Shown here: piece by piece, positions 7,861 to 15,799 of the stretch | Numbering within the stretch: the first letter of the stretch is position 1 | Layout of the letters: each line of letters starts with the position of its first letter | Source: Allokutzneria sp. A3M-2-11 16 | Lineage (GTDB): Bacteria; Actinomycetota; Actinomycetes; Mycobacteriales; Pseudonocardiaceae | Direction of reading: 5' to 3' | Assembly: GCF_024213555.1 (NCBI RefSeq) | Contig: NZ_JANAVO010000001.1 | Span: 744,001-808,000, forward strand | Length of the DNA: 64,000 nt | Program-made: the position numbers and the translations under genes | The notes under the pieces: model-generated | Seen by the model: only the letters and a program-made list of their open reading frames with translations | What the model was told of the DNA's origin: nothing | Database searches by the model: none

Positions 7861-7887
7861 AGGTATCAAGTGTGCGAAGATCGCGCC

Positions 7888-8436
7888 ATGGCCAAGTCCG
7901 ACCTGATCATTCATCCGGTGCGGCTGCGCATCCTGCAGGCGATGTTCGACGGCCGGGAGCTGACCACCTCGCAGCTGTGCGAGCTGCTGCCGGACGTCTC
8001 GAAGGCCACCGTGTACCGCCAGGTCGCGGTGCTCGCCGAGGGCGGGCTCCTGGAGGTCGCCGACGAGCAGCGGGTGCGCGGCGCCGTGGAGCGCCGCTAC
8101 CGGGCGCGGCGGGCGCGGGTGAGCATGAGCGTCGAGGACGCCGCGGAGATGTCGGTCGAGGACCACCGTCGCGGCTTCACCGCCGTGGTCACCGCGCTGC
8201 TCGCGGAGTTCGACGTCTACCTCGGCCGCGAGGACGCCGACCCGGTGGCCGACTCCGTGTCCTACCGGCAGTTCTCGCTCTGGCTCAGCCCGGAGGAACG
8301 GGACGAGATGATCGAGCAGGTGCGCGCGGTCCTGCGCTCCAAAGTGGACAACGGTCCGGCGCCCGGGAGAACCCGGCACCTGTTGACCCCGATCCTGATC
8401 CCGGTCGAGGGCCCGGACGCTAGCCTGCCCACGTGA
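7888..8436 (+). CDS. ArsR-like winged-helix transcriptional regulator
   Basis: 182 residues from ATG 7888. The N-terminal winged helix reads LIIHPVRLRILQAMFDGRELTTSQLCELLPDVSKATVYRQVAVLAEGGLLEV with a basic wing (RGAVERRYRARRARV). The longer C-terminal part (FTAVVTALLAEFDVYL, LWLSPEERDEMIEQVRAVL) is probably for dimerisation or ligand binding. A TTCTCA/TGAGAA dyad lies just upstream. Its TGA overlaps the GTG of the next gene by 4 bp. Confidence 0.83.
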   Translation: MAKSDLIIHPVRLRILQAMFDGRELTTSQLCELLPDVSKATVYRQVAVLAEGGLLEVADEQRVRGAVERRYRARRARVSMSVEDAAEMSVEDHRRGFTAVVTALLAEFDVYLGREDADPVADSVSYRQFSLWLSPEERDEMIEQVRAVLRSKVDNGPAPGRTRHLLTPILIPVEGPDASLPT

Positions 8437-9077
8437 GTGATCAGCCCCTTGACGAGGAAGCGATCCGGCAGCGGGTCCGCGAGGCGATGCGGCGCGCCCA
8501 GCCGCAGAAGAAGGAGAAGAAGGCCGATCAGCGGCCCGACGGCACGCTGCTGCCGATCCTGCGCAGCACGTCGTCGTCTCCCGAGCTGGACCTCTTCCCG
8601 CACGTGCCGGTGCTCCCCGGGACGCTGTTCGCCACCTTCGCCCACGTCGGCATGACCCCGCAGGGCAAGATCGGCATGCACCACGTCTTGCGCGCGCAGC
8701 TGGGCGAGCGCTCCGCCGAGGACCTGCTGTCGGAGGCGACGGCGAACCTGATGTCCGGGATCAAGGCGCAGATGCGGGGCACCGACGACACCCCGGACCG
8801 GATGGTGAGCCTGGAGCGGGAGGGCTACTTCGCCGCGTCGGCGGTGGTGGCGCCGGACTTCCACGAGTGGATCTCCGGGCTGCTCGGCGAGAACCGGCTG
8901 GTCGTCGCGCTGCCGTCCCCGGACCAGATCTACATCGCGGGCGCCGACTCGTACTGGGCCGACCAGCTCGCCCGGATGGTGCTCGACTCGGAGTACGAGA
9001 AGACCCCGCTGACACCCACCCTGTTGCTCTCGGAGAGCACCGGACTGGAACTCATCGTCGAGCAGCCGGTGAGCTGA
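8433..9077 (+). CDS. Conserved hypothetical protein (cytosolic, mixed alpha/beta)
   Basis: 214 residues from GTG 8433, coupled by GTGA to the regulator upstream. The N-terminus is basic and helical (AIRQRVREAMRRAQPQKKEKKADQ), then an alpha/beta body: FPHVPVLPGTLFATFAHVGM, MHHVLRAQLGERSAEDLLSEA, DQIYIAGADSYWADQLARMVL. There is a loose resemblance to DUF1444-like proteins, not enough to name it. No signal peptide or membrane segment. Confidence 0.75.
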   Translation: MSDQPLDEEAIRQRVREAMRRAQPQKKEKKADQRPDGTLLPILRSTSSSPELDLFPHVPVLPGTLFATFAHVGMTPQGKIGMHHVLRAQLGERSAEDLLSEATANLMSGIKAQMRGTDDTPDRMVSLEREGYFAASAVVAPDFHEWISGLLGENRLVVALPSPDQIYIAGADSYWADQLARMVLDSEYEKTPLTPTLLLSESTGLELIVEQPVS

Positions 9078-9083
9078 ACCGCC

Positions 9084-9653
9084 GTGAAGCCGTACGAGGA
9101 GTTGTCGCCGGTCCGGAACAACGAGAAGCGATCAAGACCACGGGCACCATCGCACTGGGCACTGGCGGCGCGGTCGCGCTCTGGTTGGCCGCGCTCTGGT
9201 TGGCCGCGCGGCGGCAGCGGGCCGACGAGATCGCGTTGAACCAGAAGCACATCGACCAGCAGGCCGCCGATCGCGCTTTCGAGTTCCAGCAACAGGTCAA
9301 CGAGCAGCAGCGCCTGCACCTCGATCTCAGCGGCGCCTACCTCTGTGATTTCAGGCTCGGCGGCGGGCAGGTCAAAACCGCGATCTTCAATGATGCCACC
9401 TTTGTCGGCACCGCATGGTTCACCGGAACCCGTTTTAGCGACTACGCCGCCTTCACAACGACCACCTTCTCTCACAACTCCGGATTCGAGAAGGTGCACT
9501 TCCGCGAAACGGCCCAGTTCCGCCGGGCGTCCTTCGCAGCTCAGGCAGGGTTCGACGGAGTTCATCAGGGCACACTTCGCCGAGCCTCCCGCCCTCGACA
9601 ACACCCGGTTCACCACCAGGGTGCCGGAGAACCTGACGCAGTACCTGTCCTGA
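9084..9653 (+). pseudogene. Frameshifted pentapeptide-repeat membrane protein
   Basis: Pieces of one protein lie in two frames. GTG 9084 opens MKPYEELSPVRNN; near 9115 the coding signal moves to the next frame (IALGTGGAVALWLAALWLA, a membrane segment; a helical stretch rich in Q; then AYLCDFRLGG and repeats such as AIFNDATFVGTAWFTGTRFSDYAAF). Near 9550 it shifts again to AHFAEPPALDNTRF and ends at 9653. The F/L spacing every five residues is typical of pentapeptide repeats. The frame changes could be real decay or sequencing errors. The function is unknown. Confidence 0.7.
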
Positions 9654-9655
9654 GG

Positions 9656-10537
9656 TCACTTCTCGTCGAGGAGCAGTTCGACGGCGTGCACGGTGATGTA
9701 GCCGCGCCAGTCCAGGACGCCCGCCGGGGAGATCTTGGCGTAGTCGACGACCCAGCCGCCGTCGTCCTGTTGCAGCCGCGCGAGGCGTTCGCGGTCGGCG
9801 GCGATCACGTCCGGGGTGAACAGGGATCGCGACGGCAGCCCGGAATGCGGCGAGAAGTCCAACGGGTGCAGCGCCTCGTCTTCCGTGCCCCCGTCGACGC
9901 GCACGCGGCCGTCCGCGGGCACGTACTTGGCGAGGCGGGACAGGAGTTCGGCGGCCTCGGCGGGACACCGCTCGTGGACCGCGTCGAGGAAGCGGATCGC
10001 GAAGGCAAGGATGTAGGCGAAGGGCCGCTCGTCGATCCGCGCGATCGCGTCGAGGCAGTAGCGGACGGCGCGGTCGAGCCACGGATGCGTTGCCACTGCG
10101 GGATCGTGGGCCGCGACGCGCAGAGCCTGCGCCACCGTGACCGAGGTGATCTGGAGCGAGGAACCGGGTTCGGCGTTCTGCCACCACGGCGCGCTGGCAG
10201 CGGTCGTGGTCAGCGGCAGCGCGAAAGGCAGGCCGCCGTCCGGATGGGAAACCGAGGCCAGCCAGTCGCACAGCGCCACCGACTGCGGTGCGCACACGGG
10301 GGCGATGTCGCCGAGTGCCTCGAAAGCGTGCAGGGCCGCGCCGGGCTGGCTCTCCGGGGAACGAAGATCGGGTTCGAGTCCCCAGCCGTAGCCCCCGTCC
10401 GGGTTGCGGTACCCGTCGAGCGCGGCCAGCACGGCGGCGGGATCACCGCCTCCCAGCAGTAGCTCGAAGCGGCGACGGTCCAGCACGCGGGCGTGTCCGG
10501 CCATGAACGACGTAGCGGCGGTGAGGTCGATCGTCAT
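9656..10537 (-). CDS. Alpha-alpha toroid (prenyltransferase/terpene cyclase-like) repeat protein
   Basis: About 293 residues from ATG 10537, with AGGA upstream; an earlier in-frame ATG at 10588 overlaps the small ORF above it. Two or more PFTB/QW-like repeats are visible: DGYRNPDGGYGWGLEPDLR, DWLASVSHPDGGLPFALPL, RLARLQQDDGGWVVDYA. These motifs build the helical barrel shared by squalene cyclases and prenyltransferase beta subunits. The cyclase DxDD motif is not evident and the protein is short, so an enzymatic role is uncertain. Many actinomycetes have such stand-alone proteins. Confidence 0.78.
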   Translation of the reverse strand: MTIDLTAATSFMAGHARVLDRRRFELLLGGGDPAAVLAALDGYRNPDGGYGWGLEPDLRSPESQPGAALHAFEALGDIAPVCAPQSVALCDWLASVSHPDGGLPFALPLTTTAASAPWWQNAEPGSSLQITSVTVAQALRVAAHDPAVATHPWLDRAVRYCLDAIARIDERPFAYILAFAIRFLDAVHERCPAEAAELLSRLAKYVPADGRVRVDGGTEDEALHPLDFSPHSGLPSRSLFTPDVIAADRERLARLQQDDGGWVVDYAKISPAGVLDWRGYITVHAVELLLDEK

Positions 10538-10584
10538 GTGTTCATCCTGCGTCGGCACCGCGGCGGCGGTCTTGAAGAAAGCGG

Positions 10585-10872
10585 TCATTCCCCCGGCGGT
10601 GGTTCGAGCAGGCGCAGCAGTCGGGTGCAGGCCACAACGCCACCCGTGCTCGTCGACTCCGTCCAGCACACCCGCGGCTTGCCGACAAATCTTGTTGCGG
10701 CATAAGGGAATGAAGCTGCGCAAATCCGTAGATCAGTTCCCTCGGCGGCCAAACGCGCCGGCTCCTGGGAGTCGCGCAGTTTGCCCTGGTGCGCAAAGAA
10801 TGTCGCGATCCTGGCAAGCCCGGACGCCACCCATCGATCAGAGACCGAGAGCACCGACAGCGCGGCTTCCAC
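10585..10872 (-). CDS. Possible small protein coupled to the toroid protein
   Basis: A 95-codon frame from GTG 10872 with AGGTG just upstream. Its TGA overlaps ATG 10588, in frame with the toroid gene, as ATGA. The translation (MEAALSVLSVSDRWVASGLA...RLLRLLEPPPGE) matches no family I know. Codon third positions are only moderately GC-rich. It could be a real coupled gene, a remnant, or a chance frame. Confidence 0.35.
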   Translation of the reverse strand: MEAALSVLSVSDRWVASGLARIATFFAHQGKLRDSQEPARLAAEGTDLRICAASFPYAATRFVGKPRVCWTESTSTGGVVACTRLLRLLEPPPGE

Positions 10873-10984
10873 GTCACCTGCGTGGTTTCATGAATTTTCG
10901 ACGCATACGGACAGAACGGGACCGATGAGTTCCGGTCGTGCGGCGGGTCTACCTCAACGACACGGGTGAAGGGAAGGTGGACCG

Positions 10985-12085
10985 ATGAACGATCTGCGGA
11001 GAGTCCTGGGCGAGCACGTGGACCGCGGCGCGATTCCGGGCGCGGTGGCGCTGGTGGCCAAGGGCGATGACATCGAGGTGGCCGCCGCGGGCGAGTCGAT
11101 GGCGAGGGACTCGATCTTCCGCATCGCGTCGTTGACCAAGCCGATCATGGCGGCGGCGGTCATGGTGCTGGTGGACGAAGGTCGGCTCGCGCTGAGCGAC
11201 CCGGTCGCGCGTTGGCTGCCGGAGCTGGGCTCCCCCGTCGTCGTGCGCACTCCGGAGAGCCCGATCGACGACGTGGTCCCGGCGAGCAGGCCGATCACCG
11301 TGCTCGACCTGCTGACTTCGCATTCCGGGCACGGCTTCCCGTCCGAGATGTCCCTGCCCGCGGTCCAGCCGCTGTTCAGCGAGCTCAAGCAGGGGCCGCC
11401 GCAGCCGCAGCTCGTGCCCGCGCCGGACGACTGGATGGCCGCGTTGTCCCGCATCCCGCTCCTGCACCACCCCGGCTCGGAATGGCTGTACAACACGAGT
11501 TCCGACATCCAGGGCGTGCTGGTGTCCCGTGTCGCGAACTGCCCGCTGCCGGAGTTCCTGGAGGAGCGGCTGTTCGAACCGCTCGGCATGGTCGACACGG
11601 CTTTCGCGGTCCCCGCGGCCAAGCGAGAACGGCTGACCTCGTACTACAGCGCGGGTGAGCTGGTGGACGGTCAGGACGGGCAGTGGAACCGCCTTCCCGC
11701 GTTCGCATCGGGCGCCGGTGGCCTCGTTTCCACCGCCGATGACTTGCACCGCTTCGCGCGAGTGCTGGCGTCGGACGAGCATCAGCTGCTCTCCGCGGAG
11801 TCGATCCGGCTGATGCTCACCGACCACACCACGGCAGCGCAGCGTGCGGCGAGTAAGCCGTTCCTGGACGGCCAGGGCTGGGGATTCGGCGGGGGGATCG
11901 ACGTGGCGGTCATCGACCCGTGGAACGTGCCCGGACGCTACGGCTGGGTCGGCGGCACAGGCACCGCGGCGCACGTCGTCCCGTCAACCGGCATGGTCAC
12001 GATCTTGCTCAGCCAGGTGGAGGTGAGCAGCCCGGCGCCGATCGCGCTCATGCGTGATTTCTGGGCGCACGCGGCGCGGCGCTGA
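10985..12085 (+). CDS. Serine hydrolase of the class C beta-lactamase/DD-peptidase fold
   Basis: 366 residues from ATG 10985. Motifs in order: IASLTK (SxxK nucleophile), LLTSHSGHG, YNTSSD (YxN), SGAGGLVSTADDLHRFARV and a late GGTGTAAHV (KTG equivalent). No signal peptide, so it probably acts in the cytosol as an esterase or peptidase rather than a true beta-lactamase. It ends 38 bp inside the convergent regulator gene. Confidence 0.87.
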   Translation: MNDLRRVLGEHVDRGAIPGAVALVAKGDDIEVAAAGESMARDSIFRIASLTKPIMAAAVMVLVDEGRLALSDPVARWLPELGSPVVVRTPESPIDDVVPASRPITVLDLLTSHSGHGFPSEMSLPAVQPLFSELKQGPPQPQLVPAPDDWMAALSRIPLLHHPGSEWLYNTSSDIQGVLVSRVANCPLPEFLEERLFEPLGMVDTAFAVPAAKRERLTSYYSAGELVDGQDGQWNRLPAFASGAGGLVSTADDLHRFARVLASDEHQLLSAESIRLMLTDHTTAAQRAASKPFLDGQGWGFGGGIDVAVIDPWNVPGRYGWVGGTGTAAHVVPSTGMVTILLSQVEVSSPAPIALMRDFWAHAARR

Positions 12086-13004
12086 GGGCGTCGCGCTGCG
12101 CCGCGGTGAGCCGATCCGGCGCGGCCACCGCGGCGCAGTCACCGTTCTCCGTGCGCGAAACAGCGACGGGCCCGGCGAGGTCCGGGTGCTTTTCCGCGTC
12201 CCGCAGCGCGTTGACGACGCGGTCCTCCGGCCAGCCCAGCGCGTGGGCCAACGCGTCCACGGCGAGCGGCCCCGCGTGCACGAGCGCGGCGAGGACGGTG
12301 AGCACATCGCGCACGATGGACGGGGTGAGGCCGCCGCCGGTCATGTCTTCGCCCAGCTTGGCGAAGAACCGGGCCATGTGGTCCAGGCGCGCTCCGGCGG
12401 GCGTCGCGGGGTCGAAGACCTCGACGCCGCGCTGAGCGGTTTCCGCGAGCATCAGGTTCGTCCGGGCGCTGGTCATCCACGTCTGGAGCCACACGTCGTC
12501 GTCGATGAGGTAGCGCTCGCGCGCGCGCGGCCCTTCGCGCTCGCGCCGGACCAACTCCAGTCCTTCGAGGTAGGCCACGGACTTGGACACGGAGGCGGGG
12601 CTCACCACGAGCAGCCGCACCAGCTCCGCCGCGGTCAACGTGCCGGAGTCGGTCGTCACCAGCGCGGCGAGCACCCGGGCGGCCATGCGCGGCAACCCGC
12701 TCTGCACCATCAGCGCGACGAACTGCTCGGTGAACTCGGCCATCTCGCGCGGGTCGCGCCCGTGCTGGTCGGTGGACGGCGCGACCGGGTCGACGGTCGG
12801 TTTGCGCCGCCGGGCCCTGCGCCAGGTGCTCGTGCGCGCCTGGTCCGACCGGTAGTCCGCCGCTCCCCCGTTGCGCGCCACCTCCCGGCTCACCGTCGAG
12901 GTCGGCCTGTCGAGCTGCCTGGCGATCTCGGCGAACCCGAGCCCTTCGGCCAGTCCGGCCGCGATGCGCCGCCGATCCTGGTCGGTCAGCCTGCCTCCCG
13001 GCAT
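12048..13004 (-). CDS. Two-HTH transcriptional regulator (Hin/IS30-like N-terminal HTH plus MarR/GbsR-like domain)
   Basis: About 318 residues from ATG 13004. Residues 1-50 (RLTDQDRRRIAAGLAEGLGFAEIARQLDRPTSTVSREVARNG) are the helix-turn-helix used by IS30 transposases and resolvases. A basic linker follows. From ~100 on is a MarR/GbsR-like winged helix (GLPRMAARVLAALVTTDSGTLTAAELVRLLVVSPASVSKSVAYLEGLELV). The combination of a transposase-type HTH with a MarR domain recurs in actinomycetes. It overlaps the serine hydrolase tail to tail; targets are unknown. Confidence 0.82.
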   Translation of the reverse strand: MPGGRLTDQDRRRIAAGLAEGLGFAEIARQLDRPTSTVSREVARNGGAADYRSDQARTSTWRRARRRKPTVDPVAPSTDQHGRDPREMAEFTEQFVALMVQSGLPRMAARVLAALVTTDSGTLTAAELVRLLVVSPASVSKSVAYLEGLELVRREREGPRARERYLIDDDVWLQTWMTSARTNLMLAETAQRGVEVFDPATPAGARLDHMARFFAKLGEDMTGGGLTPSIVRDVLTVLAALVHAGPLAVDALAHALGWPEDRVVNALRDAEKHPDLAGPVAVSRTENGDCAAVAAPDRLTAAQRDALSAAPRAPRNHA

Positions 13005-13117
13005 CCGCGCCCGTCCTTCCCGTGCCCGACAGTGCGACAAGTGTGCACGGGCGCCGCCGGTTTTCCCCGATGGCACTCGGGTAGGCCGATAGGACCGCCG
13101 TCAGAGAGGAGACGACG

Positions 13118-13411
13118 ATGAGGCAGTACGTCGAGGTCCGGCCGATGGGCGAGCACGAGTTCGCCGCGGTGGTGGGCGAGGGCGACATCGCCACCCGGCA
13201 CCGGGTGGTCGTGCCCGAGGAGCTGTCCGACGAAGTGCGGGTGCGGGCCGCGCGACCGGAGCTGTCCGAGCGGCAGATCGCCTCCGAGTCACTCGCCTTC
13301 CTGCTCGAACACAAGCCCGGGACCGCGTTGCCGCACGACATCGACCTCGGCGGGGTGAACCGCGACGACGAGCGGTTCCTCCCTGAAGTGAGCACGCGCT
13401 TGATGCGCTGA
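13118..13411 (+). CDS. Small hypothetical protein
   Basis: 97 residues from ATG 13118, preceded by AGAGGAGAC. The sequence MRQYVEVRPMGEHEFAAVVGEG...HRVVVPEELSDEV...LLEHKPGTALPHDIDL is acidic and soluble, with no signal or membrane segment. I do not recognise the family. It ends two bases before the start of the phosphoribosyltransferase gene, so the two are surely one operon. Confidence 0.7.
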   Translation: MRQYVEVRPMGEHEFAAVVGEGDIATRHRVVVPEELSDEVRVRAARPELSERQIASESLAFLLEHKPGTALPHDIDLGGVNRDDERFLPEVSTRLMR

Positions 13412-13413
13412 CT

Positions 13414-14112
13414 GTGATGTTCACCGATCGCATCAACGCGGGCAGAGTGCTCGCGGAACACGTGGCGCGCCGTCTCGGCGATACCGCGCGCGATCCCCTC
13501 GTCCTCGCGTTGCCCCGCGGCGGCGCGCCCGTGGCCGTTGCCGTGGCGAAGGTGCTCGAAGGCGAGCTGGACGTGATCGTGGCTCGCAAGATCGGCGCGC
13601 CCGGCCACCCGGAATTCGGGGTCGGTGCGCTCGCCGAGGACGGAGCACCGGTGTTCGATCAGCGCACGCTGCACCGCCTCAGGCTCACGGAGGCCGATCT
13701 CGCGGATGTCGTCGAGCGTGAGCGGGATGAAGTTCACGACCGCATCCGGCGTTATCGGCACGGGCGTGAACTACCGGACGTCGCGGGGAGAACGGTGGTC
13801 GTGGTCGATGACGGCCTCGCCACCGGCAGTACGGCGCGCGCCGCGCTGCGGTGGTTGCGCGAACACCGTGCTCGCGAACTGGTCCTCGCCGTCCCCGTGT
13901 GCTCCCCGATGGGACGCAAAACCGTTGCGAAGGAAGCGGATGATGTGGTCTGCGTCCGCGCACCACGGTCGTTCCGCGCGGTCGGACAGTGGTACGGCGA
14001 CTTCGAGCAGCTCAGCGACGAAGACGTGACCGCTGCCCTACGGACAGGACAGTCCACACTGGACAGAACTGTCCACAAGGGAGCGTCACGCGATCAGGGG
14101 ACAAGAACGTGA
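13414..14112 (+). CDS. Phosphoribosyltransferase-family protein
   Basis: 232 residues from GTG 13414 (ATG 13417 also possible). MFTDRINAGRVLAEHVARRL is the usual start of the stand-alone group. The PRPP-binding signature TVVVVDDGLATGSTARAALRWLRE lies at ~residues 125-150, and LALPRGGAPVAVAVAKVLEGELDVIVARKIGAP at ~30-60. The group is common in mycobacteria and is often near dormancy or stress genes; the nucleobase substrate, if any, is not known. Its C-terminal tail holds a near-palindrome (14052-14064) like the TCCACWGTGGA motif. Confidence 0.86.
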   Translation: MMFTDRINAGRVLAEHVARRLGDTARDPLVLALPRGGAPVAVAVAKVLEGELDVIVARKIGAPGHPEFGVGALAEDGAPVFDQRTLHRLRLTEADLADVVERERDEVHDRIRRYRHGRELPDVAGRTVVVVDDGLATGSTARAALRWLREHRARELVLAVPVCSPMGRKTVAKEADDVVCVRAPRSFRAVGQWYGDFEQLSDEDVTAALRTGQSTLDRTVHKGASRDQGTRT

Positions 14113-14152
14113 AACTGGTAATTCCGGTGTGCGGGTGCAAGACCATGTGCGC

Positions 14153-14470
14153 ATGAGGAAACTTACTGTCGCGGTCGTTGGGGCCGCGCTCGCCAGTCTC
14201 GCGTTCGTGCCTCAGGCGGGAGCGGCGGAGGAGCAGCTCTCGGCCGCGAGCGCCCGGGGCTACCGCTGCGGGTTCGTCCCGGCGGGCGAGACGGACGACT
14301 TCCGCGCGCGGTACAACCACTGCGCCCAGAACACCCGTGTGTGGATCAAGGTGCAGAACATCTTCTTCGCCAAGAAGGACATGTGCGTCCGTCCCGGGGT
14401 GACCGACATCGACGCGTACGTCGACGGGTGGCGGACCATCGACGCCTGGTACGACAACCGCACCTGCTGA
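14153..14470 (+). CDS. Small secreted protein (DUF6355-like)
   Basis: 105 residues from ATG 14153. A signal peptide (MRKLTVAVVGAALASLAFVPQAGAA) leaves a mature domain of ~80 residues with Cys in YRCGFVP, YNHCAQN, DMCVRPG and the C-terminal NRTC, spaced for two disulfides. It resembles the DUF6355 group (name from memory) sometimes found near natural-product clusters. The function is unknown. A strong hairpin follows the stop. Confidence 0.75.
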   Translation: MRKLTVAVVGAALASLAFVPQAGAAEEQLSAASARGYRCGFVPAGETDDFRARYNHCAQNTRVWIKVQNIFFAKKDMCVRPGVTDIDAYVDGWRTIDAWYDNRTC

Positions 14471-14477
14471 TCGAGTC

Positions 14478-14521
14478 CGGATGCCGGTGGCCCGCGTTTC
14501 GGCGCGGGCCACCGGCATCCG
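14478..14521. terminator. Bidirectional terminator hairpin
   Basis: A perfect 19-bp stem (arms 14478-14496 and 14503-14521) with loop TTTCGG stands between the convergent genes ending at 14470 and 14523. It serves both strands. Confidence 0.85.
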
Positions 14522-14522
14522 C

Positions 14523-15623
14523 TCAGTAGTCGGCCGCGTGGCTCTCGACGACCCACAACGTGCCGCCGGTCGGCGACGCGGACTTCTTCTTCGCGTTGTA
14601 GCCCAACGTCAGGAACGTGCCGGGCGCGATCTCGACGCTCGACGGGTTGGCCTGGTCCGCGGCGCCGGAGTTGTACAGCGGGACCACCTTGCCCTTGGTC
14701 CACGTCCCCGTCGGGGTGCCGATCATCATCCCGACTGTCGGGCGACCGGACCGAGCCTTGTCGCCGTAGGTGAACAACAGCTTCCCGCTCGCCGTCTTGA
14801 GCAGGTGGTGCGAGTTCGCCAGCACACCCGTGAAGCTCTGGTAGGTGAACTCGGGCTTCGCGGTGTAGGGGTTCCACCTGGCGATGATGGCCGGAGATCC
14901 GTTGCCGTCCTGCTGCGCGCGGATGACCGCGACGACGGTGTCGCCGTACTGGACGAAGCTCGGCTCCTGGTAGGCGCGGCCCGGCGGATTGCTGTTGGTG
15001 ATGATCTTGTGAGTTCCGGTCACCAGCAGGCGGGGATCGGCCGTGGGGCGCCACGTCGCCTGGATGTAGTGCGCACCGCCCGCCGGTCCCGTCGAGTAGA
15101 CCGGGATCAGCACCTGGCCCACATGGGTTCCGCGATCGGCGAGCGCGAGCGGGGCGCCGTGGCTGTAGACACCCGTGGTGATCCCCGGCGCGGAGAGCTG
15201 CACCGGGTCGGTGAACCGGGTCCACCCCGGCTTCCACACCGAGTAGTAGACCTTGCCGCCGGGCACGAAGAACGTCATCACGACGCTGCCGTCCGGCATC
15301 TTGCCCAGTTTCGGGTCGCGCGTGTCGATCCCGTTCATCGAGCCCGGATCGGCCAGCGCGGGAGCTGACTCGCCCCAGGTGCGGCCGTTGGCGCTGCCGA
15401 AGGACAGCCGGATCGTGCCGACCGTCCCCTGGTGCTCGGCCGCCCGGTGCCACACCGCCATCAGCCTGCCGTCGTCGAGCTTGACGACGTCGGGGAACCT
15501 GGCCTCGAACTCGCCCGGCTCCTGCACGATCTTGGCGACCATGCCCACGGAGGCCGCGGCGGGCTGCGCGGTGGCCCCGGCCAGCAGCACGGCCACGACC
15601 ACGGCGAGAGTTTTCCTGATCAC
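14523..15623 (-). CDS. Secreted sialidase-fold (BNR repeat) protein
   Basis: About 366 residues from GTG 15623 (AGGATG upstream); the longer frame to 15752 has no better ribosome site. Signal peptide MIRKTLAVVVAVLLAGATAQPAAAS. The mature part is a beta-propeller with Asp-box-like turns (SFGSANGRTWGESAP) and conserved phrases: DPKLGKMPDGSVVMTFFV, RAYQEPSFVQYGDTVVAV. It resembles exo-sialidase/BNR-repeat proteins. Without a clear Arg triad I would not claim sialidase activity; glycan binding or hydrolysis outside the cell is likely. Confidence 0.8.
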   Translation of the reverse strand: MIRKTLAVVVAVLLAGATAQPAAASVGMVAKIVQEPGEFEARFPDVVKLDDGRLMAVWHRAAEHQGTVGTIRLSFGSANGRTWGESAPALADPGSMNGIDTRDPKLGKMPDGSVVMTFFVPGGKVYYSVWKPGWTRFTDPVQLSAPGITTGVYSHGAPLALADRGTHVGQVLIPVYSTGPAGGAHYIQATWRPTADPRLLVTGTHKIITNSNPPGRAYQEPSFVQYGDTVVAVIRAQQDGNGSPAIIARWNPYTAKPEFTYQSFTGVLANSHHLLKTASGKLLFTYGDKARSGRPTVGMMIGTPTGTWTKGKVVPLYNSGAADQANPSSVEIAPGTFLTLGYNAKKKSASPTGGTLWVVESHAADY

Positions 15624-15799
15624 AGCGGCATCCTGGCCCAGTGCGGGCTCCAGGGGAAGGACATCCTCGACTTCCAGAGCACTGGAGACCGCGCCCGGTG
15701 CTCGTCGGGCCGATGTGGGCATATGCCGGAAGATCATCGGTTGACCGTCCACAGTGGACAGACGTGGCGGGCGGACCGTAACCGCCGCGTCCCGACCGC

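Noticed and set aside
10368-10385. T-loop-like GGTTCGAGTCCC suggesting a tRNA
   Set aside because: It lies inside the toroid-protein gene, and no acceptor, D or anticodon stems can be formed around it.
12961-13004. IS30-type transposase remnant at the start of the regulator gene
   Set aside because: The HTH is fused in frame to a complete MarR/GbsR-like domain and no DDE domain or terminal repeats are present, so it is a two-HTH regulator.
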